Of a stretch of 64,000 nucleotides of DNA, positions 42,117-51,313 are shown piece by piece. A program made the position numbers and the translations under genes. The notes beneath the pieces are model-generated. The model made no database searches and was not told where the DNA came from. It saw only the letters and a list, made by a program, of their open reading frames with translations. How positions within the stretch are numbered: the stretch's first letter is position 1; every line of letters starts with the position of its first letter. The DNA is from CAVQNQ01 sp963714205. Lineage in GTDB: Bacteria > Acidobacteriota > Terriglobia > Bryobacterales > Bryobacteraceae. Where the stretch lies: assembly GCA_963714205.1 (NCBI GenBank), contig CAVQNQ010000002.1, forward strand, positions 124,001-188,000, written 5' to 3'.

Positions 42117-43541
42117 CGGACCGGCCAGCGCTTCGTGGAATATTTCGGCAAAAAACGCGCGCGAAGCGGGCGAGCAGCCGATGTGCATCCGGCTGCGGCC
42201 CTCTTCCACGAAGCCCAGGGAACCATCCCAGCCCAGATCGTCCAGCACCATCCGCAGGCACTCGAGTTCGGCGGGAGGCAGGCTGGACAACTCGATGTCG
42301 AAAACGTGCCCTGAAGAGTGCGCCAGGGCGTCGGGGCGGCCCGCGCGCCGGTCGTCATCCGCCGATTCCGCCAGCGAGGCCACCGGCAGCGGCACAAATT
42401 CCTGTTTGGGATTGGTCTCCTCGAGGAGTTGCCGGGTTTCGAAGGCGATATAGACGAGGGTACCGAGGGCCGCGGCCGAACCGCGCGCGGGAGCATCTGG
42501 CGCCAGTTGCAGCGCGTAGCCCAGATAGGCCGGCTGATTGGGAGCCTCCACCAGGCGATTCCCCGGATTGGCGCGGATATCGTCGCCGCTGTGGAAAACC
42601 AGGTCGTCCGGCGCGAGCCAGGCCGAGAGGCGATGCGCCGCGCGGACGGCGCCGAACTTATTGCGGTACTCCTCCGATAAGGCCACGAACGCCTTCGGAT
42701 CGCGCCGGTACAGCGCCAGCAACTGTTCGGCCCGCATCACCCGGAAATAGTAAGTCGGCGAGAAATCGCGCTGCATCTCCTGCTGAATAGCCTGGTACAG
42801 ATCGCGGTTCCAGGAGGGCGAAGCCGAAAAGAACATGCGCGGAACCGTGACTTGGCCCGGAGGAATGCCGCGCGCCTGGCGCGTGAGATCGATCATCGTG
42901 TTCACGCAGCCCTGCCCGCAATGGTAGGCGAAAATGGCCCAATCCCGGCCGCCATATTTCTGCTCCATGGAAGCCAGGTAGCGCGCGGCCGCGGGGATGG
43001 CGCGATCCGGCGACAGGCGGTCGTCGCGCCCCGCGACGACGTAGGGGATCTTGTGGGTGATGGTGCGGTACTTGGGCCGGCGGCCGGTGCTGGCGAGCTG
43101 TATCTTTTGCTTGATGACGCGGTAGCGGGTGGTATGCGTCACCTTCAGCCCCATGGTGTGCGCGGTGGCCTCGGAGATCTGCATGATGCCGCGCGGCCCC
43201 GAAGGGCTTTGCGCCCGCGCATCGCCCCAGCTTTCCAGGTACGCGATGGCCTCGATCAGCGAAGCCGGCAGCCCGGAGCGGGCCGCGGCCGACCGGAACA
43301 GCGCCTGCAATTTCGCGCTGGAGGTGATGCGTTTGGCTCCCGGAATGGCCAGCGCCTCGCGCATGATGCCGAAGGTCTCGGACTGGATCATGCGCTCCGT
43401 GCGGGCCTGGAGCACTTCTTCCGAAAGATCATCGCGCGCCACGCCGATTCCGGCCACCCTATGCGCCGGAACGAAATAGCCCGGAGAGCCGGCCTGACCA
43501 AGTGGCGCAAGGCTCAGGACAACCAGTGCCGCGATTCTCAT
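42045..43541 (-). CDS. exported lytic transglycosylase-like protein with DUF5715-like C-terminus
   Basis: 498 residues; the first 17 residues look like a signal peptide. An SLT-type lysozyme domain begins near residue 75, with the catalytic Glu in IEAIAYLESWGDARAQSPSG (about residue 110) and GPRGIMQISEATAHTMGL following. A long intermediate region carries IFAYHCGQGCVNT. The C-terminal part (GHVFDIELSSLPPAE through GCSPASRAFFAEIFHEAL) resembles the DUF5715 family. It probably cleaves peptidoglycan, with the extra domain binding cell wall. The 3' end overlaps feoB. Confidence 0.82.
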   Translation of the reverse strand: MRIAALVVLSLAPLGQAGSPGYFVPAHRVAGIGVARDDLSEEVLQARTERMIQSETFGIMREALAIPGAKRITSSAKLQALFRSAAARSGLPASLIEAIAYLESWGDARAQSPSGPRGIMQISEATAHTMGLKVTHTTRYRVIKQKIQLASTGRRPKYRTITHKIPYVVAGRDDRLSPDRAIPAAARYLASMEQKYGGRDWAIFAYHCGQGCVNTMIDLTRQARGIPPGQVTVPRMFFSASPSWNRDLYQAIQQEMQRDFSPTYYFRVMRAEQLLALYRRDPKAFVALSEEYRNKFGAVRAAHRLSAWLAPDDLVFHSGDDIRANPGNRLVEAPNQPAYLGYALQLAPDAPARGSAAALGTLVYIAFETRQLLEETNPKQEFVPLPVASLAESADDDRRAGRPDALAHSSGHVFDIELSSLPPAELECLRMVLDDLGWDGSLGFVEEGRSRMHIGCSPASRAFFAEIFHEALAGPSGDEVERQESSRVGQDAHIGELK

Positions 43542-43599
43542 CCCTTGCTCAATAGTGTAGCGCGATGCCGGCGGGGGGGCCGTGCGATTATCGCTGCTC

Positions 43600-44571
43600 T
43601 TATCCCAATAGACGCGCGGCGGGCTTGGCGAAGTACGTCAGCACGATGCCTGCGCCGGCGCGCACGATGGAGGTCAGGCTTTCCATCATGGCGCGGTCGT
43701 GATCCAGCCAGCCGTTGCGCGCGGCGGCCACGATCATCGAGTATTCCCCGCTCACCTGGTAGGCGGCAATGGGCACGTCGAAACGGCGGCGGGCGCGGCA
43801 GATCAGGTCCAGGTAGGGCAGAGCCGGCTTGACCATGATCATGTCGGCGCCCTCTTCGATATCCAGCGCGATTTCCAGCATGGCTTCGCGGGCGTTGGCG
43901 GGGTCCATCTGATAGCCGCGGCGGTCGCCGAATTGGGGGGCGGAATCGGCGGCTTCCCGGAAGGGGCCGTAGAAGACCGAGGCGAATTTGGCGGCATAAG
44001 CCAGGACAGGGGTCTTCTGATACCCGGCGGCATCCAGGGCATGGCGGATGGCGCCCACGCGGCCATCCATCATGTCCGAAGGCGCCACGATATCGGCGCC
44101 GGCGCGCGCGTGGGAGACGGCCGACTTCGAGAGCCACTCCAGGGTGGTGTCATTATCCACATCGCCATCCTTGACGAAGCCGCAATGGCCATGGCTGGTG
44201 TACTCGCAGTTGCAGACGTCCGTCATCACCAGCAGTTGGGGCGTGGTATGGCGGATGGCGCGGAGGGCGCGCTGCACGATGCCGTCATCGTCGTATGCGC
44301 CCGAAGCCAGATCGTCCTTCGATTCGGGAAGGCCGAAGAGGATGACGCCGCCGATGCCCAGCGACTGGACCTCGGCGCACTCCTTCACCAGCTCGTCAAC
44401 CGACAGCTGGTAGTTGCCGGGCATGGCGCCGATTTCGCGGCGCACGCCATGGCCGGGGCAGACGAACAGGGGAAGGATGAACTGGCCGGGGTGAAGACGC
44501 GTTTCGCGGACCAGATCGCGAAGAGCCTGGGTAGCGCGCAGGCGGCGCAGGCGATGAATGGGGAATGGCAT
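43600..44571 (-). CDS. hemB: delta-aminolevulinic acid dehydratase (porphobilinogen synthase)
   Basis: 323 residues from the ATG at 44569-44571; an upstream frame extension is not needed. The Cys-rich zinc site DVCNCEYTSHGHCGF lies near residues 123-137. The active-site lysines lie in LAYAAKFASVFYGPFREA and in MIMVKPALPYLDLI. The domain GDRRGYQMDPANAREAML is typical. It condenses two 5-aminolevulinate molecules in tetrapyrrole synthesis. No other hem gene is adjacent. Confidence 0.95.
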   Translation of the reverse strand: MPFPIHRLRRLRATQALRDLVRETRLHPGQFILPLFVCPGHGVRREIGAMPGNYQLSVDELVKECAEVQSLGIGGVILFGLPESKDDLASGAYDDDGIVQRALRAIRHTTPQLLVMTDVCNCEYTSHGHCGFVKDGDVDNDTTLEWLSKSAVSHARAGADIVAPSDMMDGRVGAIRHALDAAGYQKTPVLAYAAKFASVFYGPFREAADSAPQFGDRRGYQMDPANAREAMLEIALDIEEGADMIMVKPALPYLDLICRARRRFDVPIAAYQVSGEYSMIVAAARNGWLDHDRAMMESLTSIVRAGAGIVLTYFAKPAARLLG

Positions 44572-44638
44572 TACCCGGATTTTAACCCCTGGACGCCGCG
44601 GCTGGTCCGCCGTGGACCATTTACCGCAACCGAGGGAC

Positions 44639-44666
44639 TTGACAAGCCCACGTACCCGGTTAGAAT
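44639..44666 (+). promoter_or_regulatory. promoter of the small zinc-ribbon/serS unit
   Basis: TTGACA at 44639-44644 and TAGAAT at 44661-44666 with a 16-base spacer. Transcription should start near 44673, about 17 bases before the small ORF at 44690. Confidence 0.55.
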
Positions 44667-44689
44667 AAATTTCATCTAAGCGTTGTGCT

Positions 44690-44830
44690 ATGCAACCCGC
44701 TTGTGAACATACCCGCACGCAAGTCATTGCCCGGAGAGACGGCGTAGACTACCTGGAGTGTCAGGACTGCCGTCAGATCTTCGAAGCCGAGGACCTCGAA
44801 CCCGTGAAAGTAGAGGAAGAAGAGGAATAG
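44690..44830 (+). CDS. 46-aa zinc-ribbon-like protein upstream of serS
   Basis: ATG at 44690 to TAG at 44828. The protein opens MQPACEHTRTQVIARRDG, has a CxxC in YLECQDCRQIF and an earlier Cys plus His (C5, H7), and ends in an acidic tail (PVKVEEEEE). The pattern could bind one zinc ion. It sits between a good promoter and serS, 31 bases upstream of the latter, so it is probably a real cotranscribed gene. Family not recognised with certainty. Confidence 0.6.
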   Translation: MQPACEHTRTQVIARRDGVDYLECQDCRQIFEAEDLEPVKVEEEEE

Positions 44831-44861
44831 TCCCTCCACGCCTGCGCTAGCATGGAGGGAA

Positions 44862-46133
44862 ATGCACGATCTTTCCCACTTCAGGAACAACTTCGAGGAG
44901 GTTGCGCGGCGTCTCGCTGAGCGCGGCAATGTTGCCGGCCTGGACCAGTTTCGCGAGATCGACAGGAAGCGCCGCGTGGCCATCTCCCAATGCGAGGGGC
45001 TGAAGGCCCGCCTGAACGCGGAGAGCGCCGAGATCGGCAACTTGCGCCGCAAGGGCGCCGATACCAGCGTCCGCCAGGAGCAGGTGCGCGCGCTGAAGGG
45101 GGAGATCGCATCGCTCGATGGGCAGGTGGCCGCGCTCGACGAGGAGTTCCGCGAGATTCTGGCCGGCATCCCCAACGTTCCGCACGAATCCGTCCCGGTG
45201 GGCAAGGATGCGGACGCGAACATCGAAGTGCGGCGCGTAGGCTCGCCGCCCTGCTTCGATTTCGAGCCGAAGGCGCACTGGGACCTGGGCCCGGAGCTGG
45301 GCATCCTGGATCTTGAGCGGGCCGCCAAGATCACCGGCGCGCGCTTTGCGCTCTATTGGGATATGGGCGCGAAGCTCGAACGCGCGCTCATCAACTTCAT
45401 GCTCGACGTGCACACCCGCGAGCACGGCTATACCGAGGTGCTGCCGCCGTTCCTGGTGAATTCGGCCAGCCTCTTCGGAACCGGCCAGCTGCCCAAATTC
45501 AAAGAGGACCTGTTCAAGTGCGAGGGGCACGACTTCTGGCTGATTCCCACGGCCGAGGTCCCCGTAACCAACATCTACCGCGATGAGACGCTGGATGCCG
45601 ATGCGCTGCCCATCAGGCTGTGCGCCTACACACCGTGCTTCCGCAGCGAGGCCGGCTCATATGGCCGCGACGTGCGCGGGATCATTCGGCAGCACCAGTT
45701 CCAGAAGGTCGAGCTGGTGAAGTTCACGCGCCCACGAGAGAGCTACGAGGAACTGGAGAAGCTCACCGCCGATGCCGAAGATATCCTGCGGAGGCTGGGC
45801 CTGGCATTCCGCACCGTGGTGCTTTCGACCGGCGATATGGGCTTCTCTTCGGCCAAAACCTACGACATCGAGGTCTGGCTTCCCGGCCAGAACGGGTACA
45901 AAGAAATTTCTTCCTGCTCGAACTTCGAAGCTTTTCAGGCGAGGCGGGCGGGCATCCGCTTCCGGGGCGACAAGAAGGCCGAGTATGTCCACACGCTGAA
46001 CGGCAGCGGGCTGGCGGTGGGACGCACGTGGGTGGCAATCGTCGAGAACTACCAGCAAAAGGACGGCAGCGTGGTGGTGCCGGAGGCGCTGCGCCCGTAC
46101 CTCAACGCGGAAGTCATCCGACCGCGCCGATAG
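44862..46133 (+). CDS. serS: seryl-tRNA synthetase
   Basis: 423 residues, a full-length class II enzyme. The N-terminal coiled-coil tRNA-binding arm covers residues 1-105 (LKARLNAESAEIGNLRRKGA). Motif 2 is in CFRSEAGSYGRDVRGIIRQH, followed by FQKVELVKF, and motif 3 lies near the C-terminus (LNGSGLAVGRTWVAIVENY). A GGAGGG ribosome-binding site precedes the ATG. It charges tRNA-Ser and tRNA-Sec. Confidence 0.97.
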   Translation: MHDLSHFRNNFEEVARRLAERGNVAGLDQFREIDRKRRVAISQCEGLKARLNAESAEIGNLRRKGADTSVRQEQVRALKGEIASLDGQVAALDEEFREILAGIPNVPHESVPVGKDADANIEVRRVGSPPCFDFEPKAHWDLGPELGILDLERAAKITGARFALYWDMGAKLERALINFMLDVHTREHGYTEVLPPFLVNSASLFGTGQLPKFKEDLFKCEGHDFWLIPTAEVPVTNIYRDETLDADALPIRLCAYTPCFRSEAGSYGRDVRGIIRQHQFQKVELVKFTRPRESYEELEKLTADAEDILRRLGLAFRTVVLSTGDMGFSSAKTYDIEVWLPGQNGYKEISSCSNFEAFQARRAGIRFRGDKKAEYVHTLNGSGLAVGRTWVAIVENYQQKDGSVVVPEALRPYLNAEVIRPRR

Positions 46134-46153
46134 GAGCCTCCCGGGAGCGGCCA

Positions 46154-46480
46154 TCAGACCGGGATATGTTGGATGTAACCGGCGTTCGCCGCTCTCCACT
46201 TCCACGTAATCAAGATAGCGCGCACCTGTCCTTGAAGCAGCCCATACCGGGCGGCGATATCCGAGCAGCGCCATCCCAACAGGAAGTAGAGCTGAATCAG
46301 CCTGCGCTGCACGTCCGTCCGTCCGCAGGTCGGAAACGTGGGGACCTGCGATGGGAAGCTGACCCAGTTGGCTCGAATCGCCGTACGCAGCTTGTCGATA
46401 TCGATCTCCCCAATGCTCTGCCGCCGAATGCCCGGATCGAGCTGGCTCACGGGAGTGGCTTTCCGGCAGTACATAGACAC
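46154..46480 (-). CDS. small C-terminal HTH protein of a lineage-specific family
   Basis: 108 residues from a GTG at 46478-46480 (AAAGGA 7 bases upstream); the ATG two codons later is an alternative. The N-terminal half is basic and unstructured, containing a conserved-looking FPTCGRTDVQRRLI. Residues 70-105 form an HTH like sigma region 4: WRCSDIAARYGLLQGQVRAI then WKRRA-like WKWRAANAGYIQ. I recall many paralogues in Solibacter-like genomes; that is memory, not a search. Probably DNA binding. Downstream of serS and convergent with it. Confidence 0.6.
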   Translation of the reverse strand: MSMYCRKATPVSQLDPGIRRQSIGEIDIDKLRTAIRANWVSFPSQVPTFPTCGRTDVQRRLIQLYFLLGWRCSDIAARYGLLQGQVRAILITWKWRAANAGYIQHIPV

Positions 46481-46678
46481 GCGAATTCCTTTCTGGCCTG
46501 AGCCTCTCAATACTCACAAGTGCCGCGAAATTCGACGTGGAGTGCGGGTGTGGTCTTAGCAGGATGATACGGGTATGCCAACAAGCAAGGCATGAAAGAG
46601 TCGTGAAAGCCGATCGATGTTGTGAACGGGTGAACTAATCCGGGTTCAGAGCCACGCGCCCGCTACAATGGAATTCTC

Positions 46679-47314
46679 ATGGCGAGCGGCCTCTTCATCA
46701 CCTTCGAGGGCATGGATGGCTCCGGCAAGACCACCCAGTTGCACCGGCTGGCCGCGCGGCTGCGCGCCCTGGGCCGCACGGTCCTCGAGACCGCCGAGCC
46801 GGGCGGCCCGCCCATCGGCATGCAGATCCGCCATATTCTGCTGGATTCCGCCAACCAGGAGCTGAGCCCCACCACCGAAGTGCTGCTCTACTTCGCCTCC
46901 CGCGCGCAGAATGTAGATGAGTGGATTCTGCCGGCGCTCGGGCGCGGCGAGATCGTGCTCGCGGACCGCTTCACGGATTCCTCGCTGGTCTACCAGGGAT
47001 ACGGGCGCGAACTGGGGGTCGCGGCCATCGAAGATCTGGAGCGGATCGCCTGCCGCGGGCTCAAGCCGTCCCTCACGCTGCTGGTGGATATCGACGCGGA
47101 AACCAGCCTGGCGCGCGCGCGGGCCCGCAACCAGGCCGAGGCGCACGGCGAAACCCGCATGGACGAGCAATCCCTGGAGTTTCACCGCAAGGTGTACGCG
47201 GCCTATCACGAGCTGGCGGCGCGCGAACCGGCGCGCGTTCGCATCGTGAATGGCCGCGCCGGAATCGACGCCCTGGAGTGCGAGATCTGGAGCGTGGTGC
47301 GGGCCTATGTTTGA
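46679..47314 (+). CDS. tmk: thymidylate kinase
   Basis: 211 residues. The P-loop FITFEGMDGSGKTTQLHRLA is at residues 6-25. The catalytic DRFTDSSLVYQGYGRELG is near residues 97-114, the DRY-like motif here being DRF. The LID region is around residues 135-150 (ARARARNQAEAHGETRM). It phosphorylates dTMP for DNA synthesis. It overlaps holB by 8 bases, a common pairing. A TACAAT hexamer (46664-46669) lies 9 bases upstream, without a Shine-Dalgarno sequence. Confidence 0.92.
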   Translation: MASGLFITFEGMDGSGKTTQLHRLAARLRALGRTVLETAEPGGPPIGMQIRHILLDSANQELSPTTEVLLYFASRAQNVDEWILPALGRGEIVLADRFTDSSLVYQGYGRELGVAAIEDLERIACRGLKPSLTLLVDIDAETSLARARARNQAEAHGETRMDEQSLEFHRKVYAAYHELAAREPARVRIVNGRAGIDALECEIWSVVRAYV

Positions 47315-48332
47315 GGGCTTCTGGGGCAACCGGCACGTTACCGCCGCGCTCGAGCAGATGCTGGCGCAAGACCGCCTTTCGCAGACGCTCCTGTTCGCCG
47401 GCCCGGAGGGCGTGGGCAAAGCCACGCTGGCACGGCGCCTGGCAGCGCACCTGATGGGCCACGCGGCACGTATCGAGCAGGACGACCTGAGCCTGCCGCA
47501 CAATCTCGAAACGGTCGCGGCGCGCGAACGCTGGCCGGCCGACCGGCGCAATGAAGATCCGCTGCTGTTCGCCAGCCATCCCGATTTCGTGACCTTCGCT
47601 CCCGATGGCCCGCTGCGCCAGATCTCCATCCAGCAGTCGCGCCTGATCAAGGAGAGCGCGGCCTACCTGCCGCACCAGGGCAGCCGCCGCGTCTTCCTGA
47701 TCGACCACGTGGACCGCGCCGCCGAGCAGGCCGCCAATTCGCTCCTCAAGACGCTCGAAGAGCCGCCGCCGCACCTGCTGCTGGTGATGACGGCCGAGAA
47801 CGCTTACGACCTGCTGCCCACCATCCGCTCGCGCGCCGTGCCGTTTCAGTTTGCGCCGCTCTCTCCCGCCGAGATGCGCGAGTTCGTCCAGGCGCGCGGC
47901 CTCGACCAGCCGGAACGGCGCATCGCGCTGGCCGCCGGCAGCCCCGGGCTGGCCATTTCGATCGACCTGGAGGCCTACGACAAGCGCCGCGCGGCCATGC
48001 TGACGCTGCTGAAAGTAGCCGCCGGGGCCGCGCCGTTCGGCGCCTGGGTTCCGGTTTCGGAGACCATCGGCCGCTCCAAGAGCGAGAAGCTCGACTTGTA
48101 TCTCAAGGTGCTCTACGAATTGCTACGCGACCTGCTGCTGCTCGCCGAGGGCACCGGCGAAATCCGCAACCAGGATATCCGCCGCGAACTCGAGCCGCTG
48201 GCGGCCCGGATCGGATTCGCCTGGGTGCGCAAGGCGGTAGCCGAGGTGGACACCATGGCGCACCTGGTGCGCCGCAACATTCAGAAGACCATCGCGCTGG
48301 ACGCCCTGATTATGGTTTTGCGCGCGGCGTAA
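47307..48332 (+). CDS. holB: DNA polymerase III delta-prime subunit
   Basis: 341 residues from the ATG at 47307 inside the end of tmk. AAA+ clamp-loader fold: LLFAGPEGVGKATLARRLAA (Walker A, about residues 29-48), RVFLIDHVDRAAEQAANSLL (Walker B region, about 131-150) and LLKTLEEPPPHLLLVM. The Cys zinc module typical of DnaX/HolB is not obvious. It is a clamp-loader subunit. The 3' end overlaps the convergent aroA gene by 23 bases. Confidence 0.88.
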   Translation: MFEGFWGNRHVTAALEQMLAQDRLSQTLLFAGPEGVGKATLARRLAAHLMGHAARIEQDDLSLPHNLETVAARERWPADRRNEDPLLFASHPDFVTFAPDGPLRQISIQQSRLIKESAAYLPHQGSRRVFLIDHVDRAAEQAANSLLKTLEEPPPHLLLVMTAENAYDLLPTIRSRAVPFQFAPLSPAEMREFVQARGLDQPERRIALAAGSPGLAISIDLEAYDKRRAAMLTLLKVAAGAAPFGAWVPVSETIGRSKSEKLDLYLKVLYELLRDLLLLAEGTGEIRNQDIRRELEPLAARIGFAWVRKAVAEVDTMAHLVRRNIQKTIALDALIMVLRAA

Positions 48333-49605
48333 CGCAGCCGCCCAGCGTGTCCCAAAACTCGGGGAACGATACCGAGGCCGCCTCGGCGCCATCGATGACC
48401 GACACGCCATCGGCGCGCAGCGCGGCCACCGCGAAGGCCATGGCGATGCGGTGATCGCCGAAGGAATCGAAACGGGCCGCGCGGAACGTCTGGCGGCCGG
48501 GCACTACGAGGCCATCGGACAGCTCCTCGGCGTCCACGCCCATGCGCCGCAGGTTGTCCACTACGGTGCGGATGCGGTCGGTCTCCTTGACGCGCAATTC
48601 GGCGGCGTCCCGGACCGTGAGGCCCTCTTCCGTGGCGGCGCCCAGCACGGCCAGCACGGGGATTTCATCGATCAGCGCCGCGGTGAGGCCGCCCGAGATG
48701 ACGCCGCCGCGCAATTCGGAATGCTCCACCACCAGGTCGCCGATCAGCTCGCCGCCGCCGCTTTCGAGATTAGGGACGCGGATACTGGCTCCCATGCCCA
48801 CCAGAAAATCGAGCAGCGCCGAACGCGTGGGGTTGAGTCCCACGCCGAGAATGGAAAGCCGCGAGCCGGGCACCAGCAGGGCGGCCGCGATGAAGAACGC
48901 CGCTGAAGAGAGGTCCGAGGGCACCATCAATTCGCGGCCGGTGAGCTGGGGGCGGCCGATGAGCGAGATCTTCAGGCGCTCGACGCGAACTTCCGCCCCG
49001 AACTCGCGCAGGGCGATTTCGGTGTGGTCGCGCGAACGCACCGGCTCGATCACGGAGGTCGTGCCTTCGGCGAACAACCCGGCGAACAGCACGCACGTCT
49101 TTACCTGCGCGCTGGGCACCGGGAGCGTGTACTCGATGGGCCGCAGCGCGCCGCCGTGAATTTCGAGCGGCGGAAATTGCCCGTCGCGTGCGGCGATGCG
49201 TGCGCCCATTTCCGCCAAAGGCGTCATGATGCGCCGCATGGGCCGGCGCGAAAGCGATTCATCCCCGCCGATGCGCGTTACGAACGGCTGCGCCGCCAGA
49301 ATGCCGCTGAGCATGCGGATGGTGGAACCGGAGTTGCCGGCATCCAGGCAATCCGCCGGCTGGCGCAGGCCTTCGAGGCCTTTGCCCGCCACGCGAACCT
49401 CAGTTCCCTGCTCTTCGATTTCGATACCGAGCGCCTGCAGGCATCCTAGCGTGGAGTGGCAATCGGCGCCCGTGGAATAGTTCCGGATGCGCGTGGGACC
49501 CTCGGCCAGGGCCGCAATCATGGCGTAGCGATGCGAGATGGATTTATCGCCGGGCAGCGCGATGGCGCCGGAAAGCGCGGCGGCGGGGCGGATTTCCTGT
49601 TGCAT
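48310..49605 (-). CDS. aroA: 3-phosphoshikimate 1-carboxyvinyltransferase (EPSP synthase)
   Basis: 431 residues from the ATG at 49603-49605; an ATG six codons upstream (49621-49623) is possible, but a TATGAT hexamer at 49619-49624 fits a promoter for the shorter start. Motifs: LPGDKSISHRYAMIAALAEG, LDAGNSGSTIRMLSGILAAQ, SRDHTEIALREFGAEV, ELRVKETDRIRTVVDNL and SFGDHRIAMAFAVAAL. It makes EPSP in the shikimate pathway. The GDKSISHR and NSGSTIRM regions are those of class II-like enzymes. Confidence 0.93.
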   Translation of the reverse strand: MQQEIRPAAALSGAIALPGDKSISHRYAMIAALAEGPTRIRNYSTGADCHSTLGCLQALGIEIEEQGTEVRVAGKGLEGLRQPADCLDAGNSGSTIRMLSGILAAQPFVTRIGGDESLSRRPMRRIMTPLAEMGARIAARDGQFPPLEIHGGALRPIEYTLPVPSAQVKTCVLFAGLFAEGTTSVIEPVRSRDHTEIALREFGAEVRVERLKISLIGRPQLTGRELMVPSDLSSAAFFIAAALLVPGSRLSILGVGLNPTRSALLDFLVGMGASIRVPNLESGGGELIGDLVVEHSELRGGVISGGLTAALIDEIPVLAVLGAATEEGLTVRDAAELRVKETDRIRTVVDNLRRMGVDAEELSDGLVVPGRQTFRAARFDSFGDHRIAMAFAVAALRADGVSVIDGAEAASVSFPEFWDTLGGCVTPRAKP

Positions 49606-49658
49606 GCGGATTGAATCAATCATACAAGGTGGGCCGCGATTCCCGCGTGCCGGGCGGC

Positions 49659-50762
49659 TCAGCCCGCCCCGTCCACTTCCTCGAAGAAGCGCAGCGACTG
49701 GGCCGCGCATGCTTCCCAGCGGAACTGGAGGGCGCGTGCGCGTCCCCGTGCGCTCAGATCAGCGCGCAATCCGGGGGAGAGCAGCAGGCGGGCCAGGCCG
49801 TCGCGCAACTCGGCCGGGCTGCGCGGATCGATCAGCAGCGCGGCGTCGCCGGCAATCTCCGGCAGCGACGAGACGTTCGAGGTAATCGCGGGAACGCCGG
49901 CCGCCATGGCCTGGGCCAGCGGAAAGCCGAAGCCCTCGTAAAGCGAGGGATATGCAAACACGGTGGCGGCGGCGGTAAGCGGCGCCAGGTCCTGTTCCGG
50001 CACGTAGCCCACATAGCGAGCCGAGGATAGCCGGGCCAGAGTAGCGGCGGGCGCCCAGCCTGACGGCCCGGCCAGCACCAGCTCGAATTCCTCCCGCAGC
50101 GACGCGGGCAAGGCCGCGAAGGCATCGAGCAGCGTGTCCACGTTCTTGCGCGGCTCGATGGTGCCCACGAAGAGCACGAAGGGGCGTTTCAGCCCATACC
50201 GGGCCCGCACCTCCGCGATGGAAGCGCCATTCACATGAAAAAACGATTTCACGATTCCGGGGTGGATCACCGCGATCTTTTCGGCGGGGAGTTTGAGAAC
50301 GCAGACGGCGTCGCGGCGGGTGCTCTCCGAAATGGCGATGAGACGGTCGGCGCGGCGCAGCACCTCGGCGAAACTGCGCTCGGCCCGCAGGTTGGCGGGC
50401 GTGTGCAGCTCCGGCATCGTCCAGCAGGTCAGGTCGTAGATGGTGGCGGTGAGGCGCGGCCGGCGCGGCGGGCGGTGCGCCAGGGTCGAGGCGTGGAAGA
50501 TCGAAGCCCCGCGCATGAGCCAGTCGAGCACAGGCAGCGGCGTGTGGTTCGAGAGCGCCAGCGCTCCCAGGCCGGAGACGGTCCTCCAACCGGCTGCCAC
50601 CGAGCGCTCGTGCCGCAAGGGACCGAATTCAGCCATCGCGGGAAACGTGCCGATTTGGCGCGGCCCGGCGGCCCGGCGCAGTTCGCCGATCCAGTGATAG
50701 AGATAGTTCTTGACGCCGGCGCTGCGCACCAGCAGGGGCACGGCATCGATGACCACGCGCAT
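49659..50762 (-). CDS. GT4-family glycosyltransferase
   Basis: 367 residues with no membrane segment. The N-terminal Rossmann half has HAS-type loops (IFHASTLAHRPPRR) and RADRLIAISESTRRDAV. The C-terminal half carries RPFVLFVGTIEPRKNVDTLL, ARYVGYVPEQDLAPL and the donor-binding ATVFAYPSLYEGFGFPLAQA with the EX7E-like acids. It probably transfers a sugar from a nucleotide donor, as in surface polysaccharide synthesis. It lies upstream of aroA on the same strand but is separated by 53 bases. Confidence 0.88.
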   Translation of the reverse strand: MRVVIDAVPLLVRSAGVKNYLYHWIGELRRAAGPRQIGTFPAMAEFGPLRHERSVAAGWRTVSGLGALALSNHTPLPVLDWLMRGASIFHASTLAHRPPRRPRLTATIYDLTCWTMPELHTPANLRAERSFAEVLRRADRLIAISESTRRDAVCVLKLPAEKIAVIHPGIVKSFFHVNGASIAEVRARYGLKRPFVLFVGTIEPRKNVDTLLDAFAALPASLREEFELVLAGPSGWAPAATLARLSSARYVGYVPEQDLAPLTAAATVFAYPSLYEGFGFPLAQAMAAGVPAITSNVSSLPEIAGDAALLIDPRSPAELRDGLARLLLSPGLRADLSARGRARALQFRWEACAAQSLRFFEEVDGAG

Positions 50763-50834
50763 CGGCTTTTAGTCTACCGCCCGCAGCCGGCCTGGCGCGT
50801 CATTATGCTAGACTTTCAGCCGAGGGAGATGATA

Positions 50835-51293
50835 ATGCGGAACACAATCTGGTTGCTGATAGTTGGCTCCCTGATACTCTTACCAGGGCTTTCGGTCGCA
50901 GGGGAGCGCTTCGACGGTAACTGGCTCACGAAGCTTACTTGCCCTGCGAAAGGAAATACCGAGGGCTACACCTGGCAGTTCGCCAGTGCCATCCAAAATA
51001 GCAACTTTCGCGGAGAGCGCGGCACGGCCGGGGAACCCGGCTACCTGCTGATTGAAGGCAAGATCGCGGAGAACGGCACCGCCAAGCTGTCGGCTAACGG
51101 TATAGTCGCTTCCAGGAAATACTCCCGCGGAGTTCTCGCTCACAAAGGCGAGGAATATAGCTACGACATCAAAGCCCAATTCAAAGAGACCGAGGGCACG
51201 GGCACCAGGAATGAAGGCCTCGGCATTGTAGGCCGCGCTTGCACGTTCGATTTTACGAAGCAGCAGGGCACGAGTCAGGCCGGCGGGCGATAG
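50835..51293 (+). CDS. small exported protein of unknown function
   Basis: 152 residues from the ATG at 50835, preceded by GAGGGAG; another ATG 6 bases upstream is possible. Signal peptide MRNTIWLLIVGSLILLPGLS. The mature part starts with ERFDGNWLTKLTCP and has strands YLLIEGKIAENGTAKLSANG and EEYSYDIKAQFKETEGTGT, suggesting a small beta-barrel lipocalin-like fold. Two cysteines (LTCP and RACTF) may form a disulfide. No family assigned. Confidence 0.65.
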   Translation: MRNTIWLLIVGSLILLPGLSVAGERFDGNWLTKLTCPAKGNTEGYTWQFASAIQNSNFRGERGTAGEPGYLLIEGKIAENGTAKLSANGIVASRKYSRGVLAHKGEEYSYDIKAQFKETEGTGTRNEGLGIVGRACTFDFTKQQGTSQAGGR

Positions 51294-51313
51294 AGCTGAG
51301 CCGGAAAGCCGCT

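Noticed and set aside
46511..46620. Sigma-54 (-24/-12) promoter for the small HTH gene
   Set aside because: A TTGGCA is present on the minus strand, but the required GC at -12 is missing at the correct spacing.
46630..46670. Possible tRNA end (GGTTCA-like sequence)
   Set aside because: The T-arm stem does not pair and no acceptor, D or anticodon arms were found.
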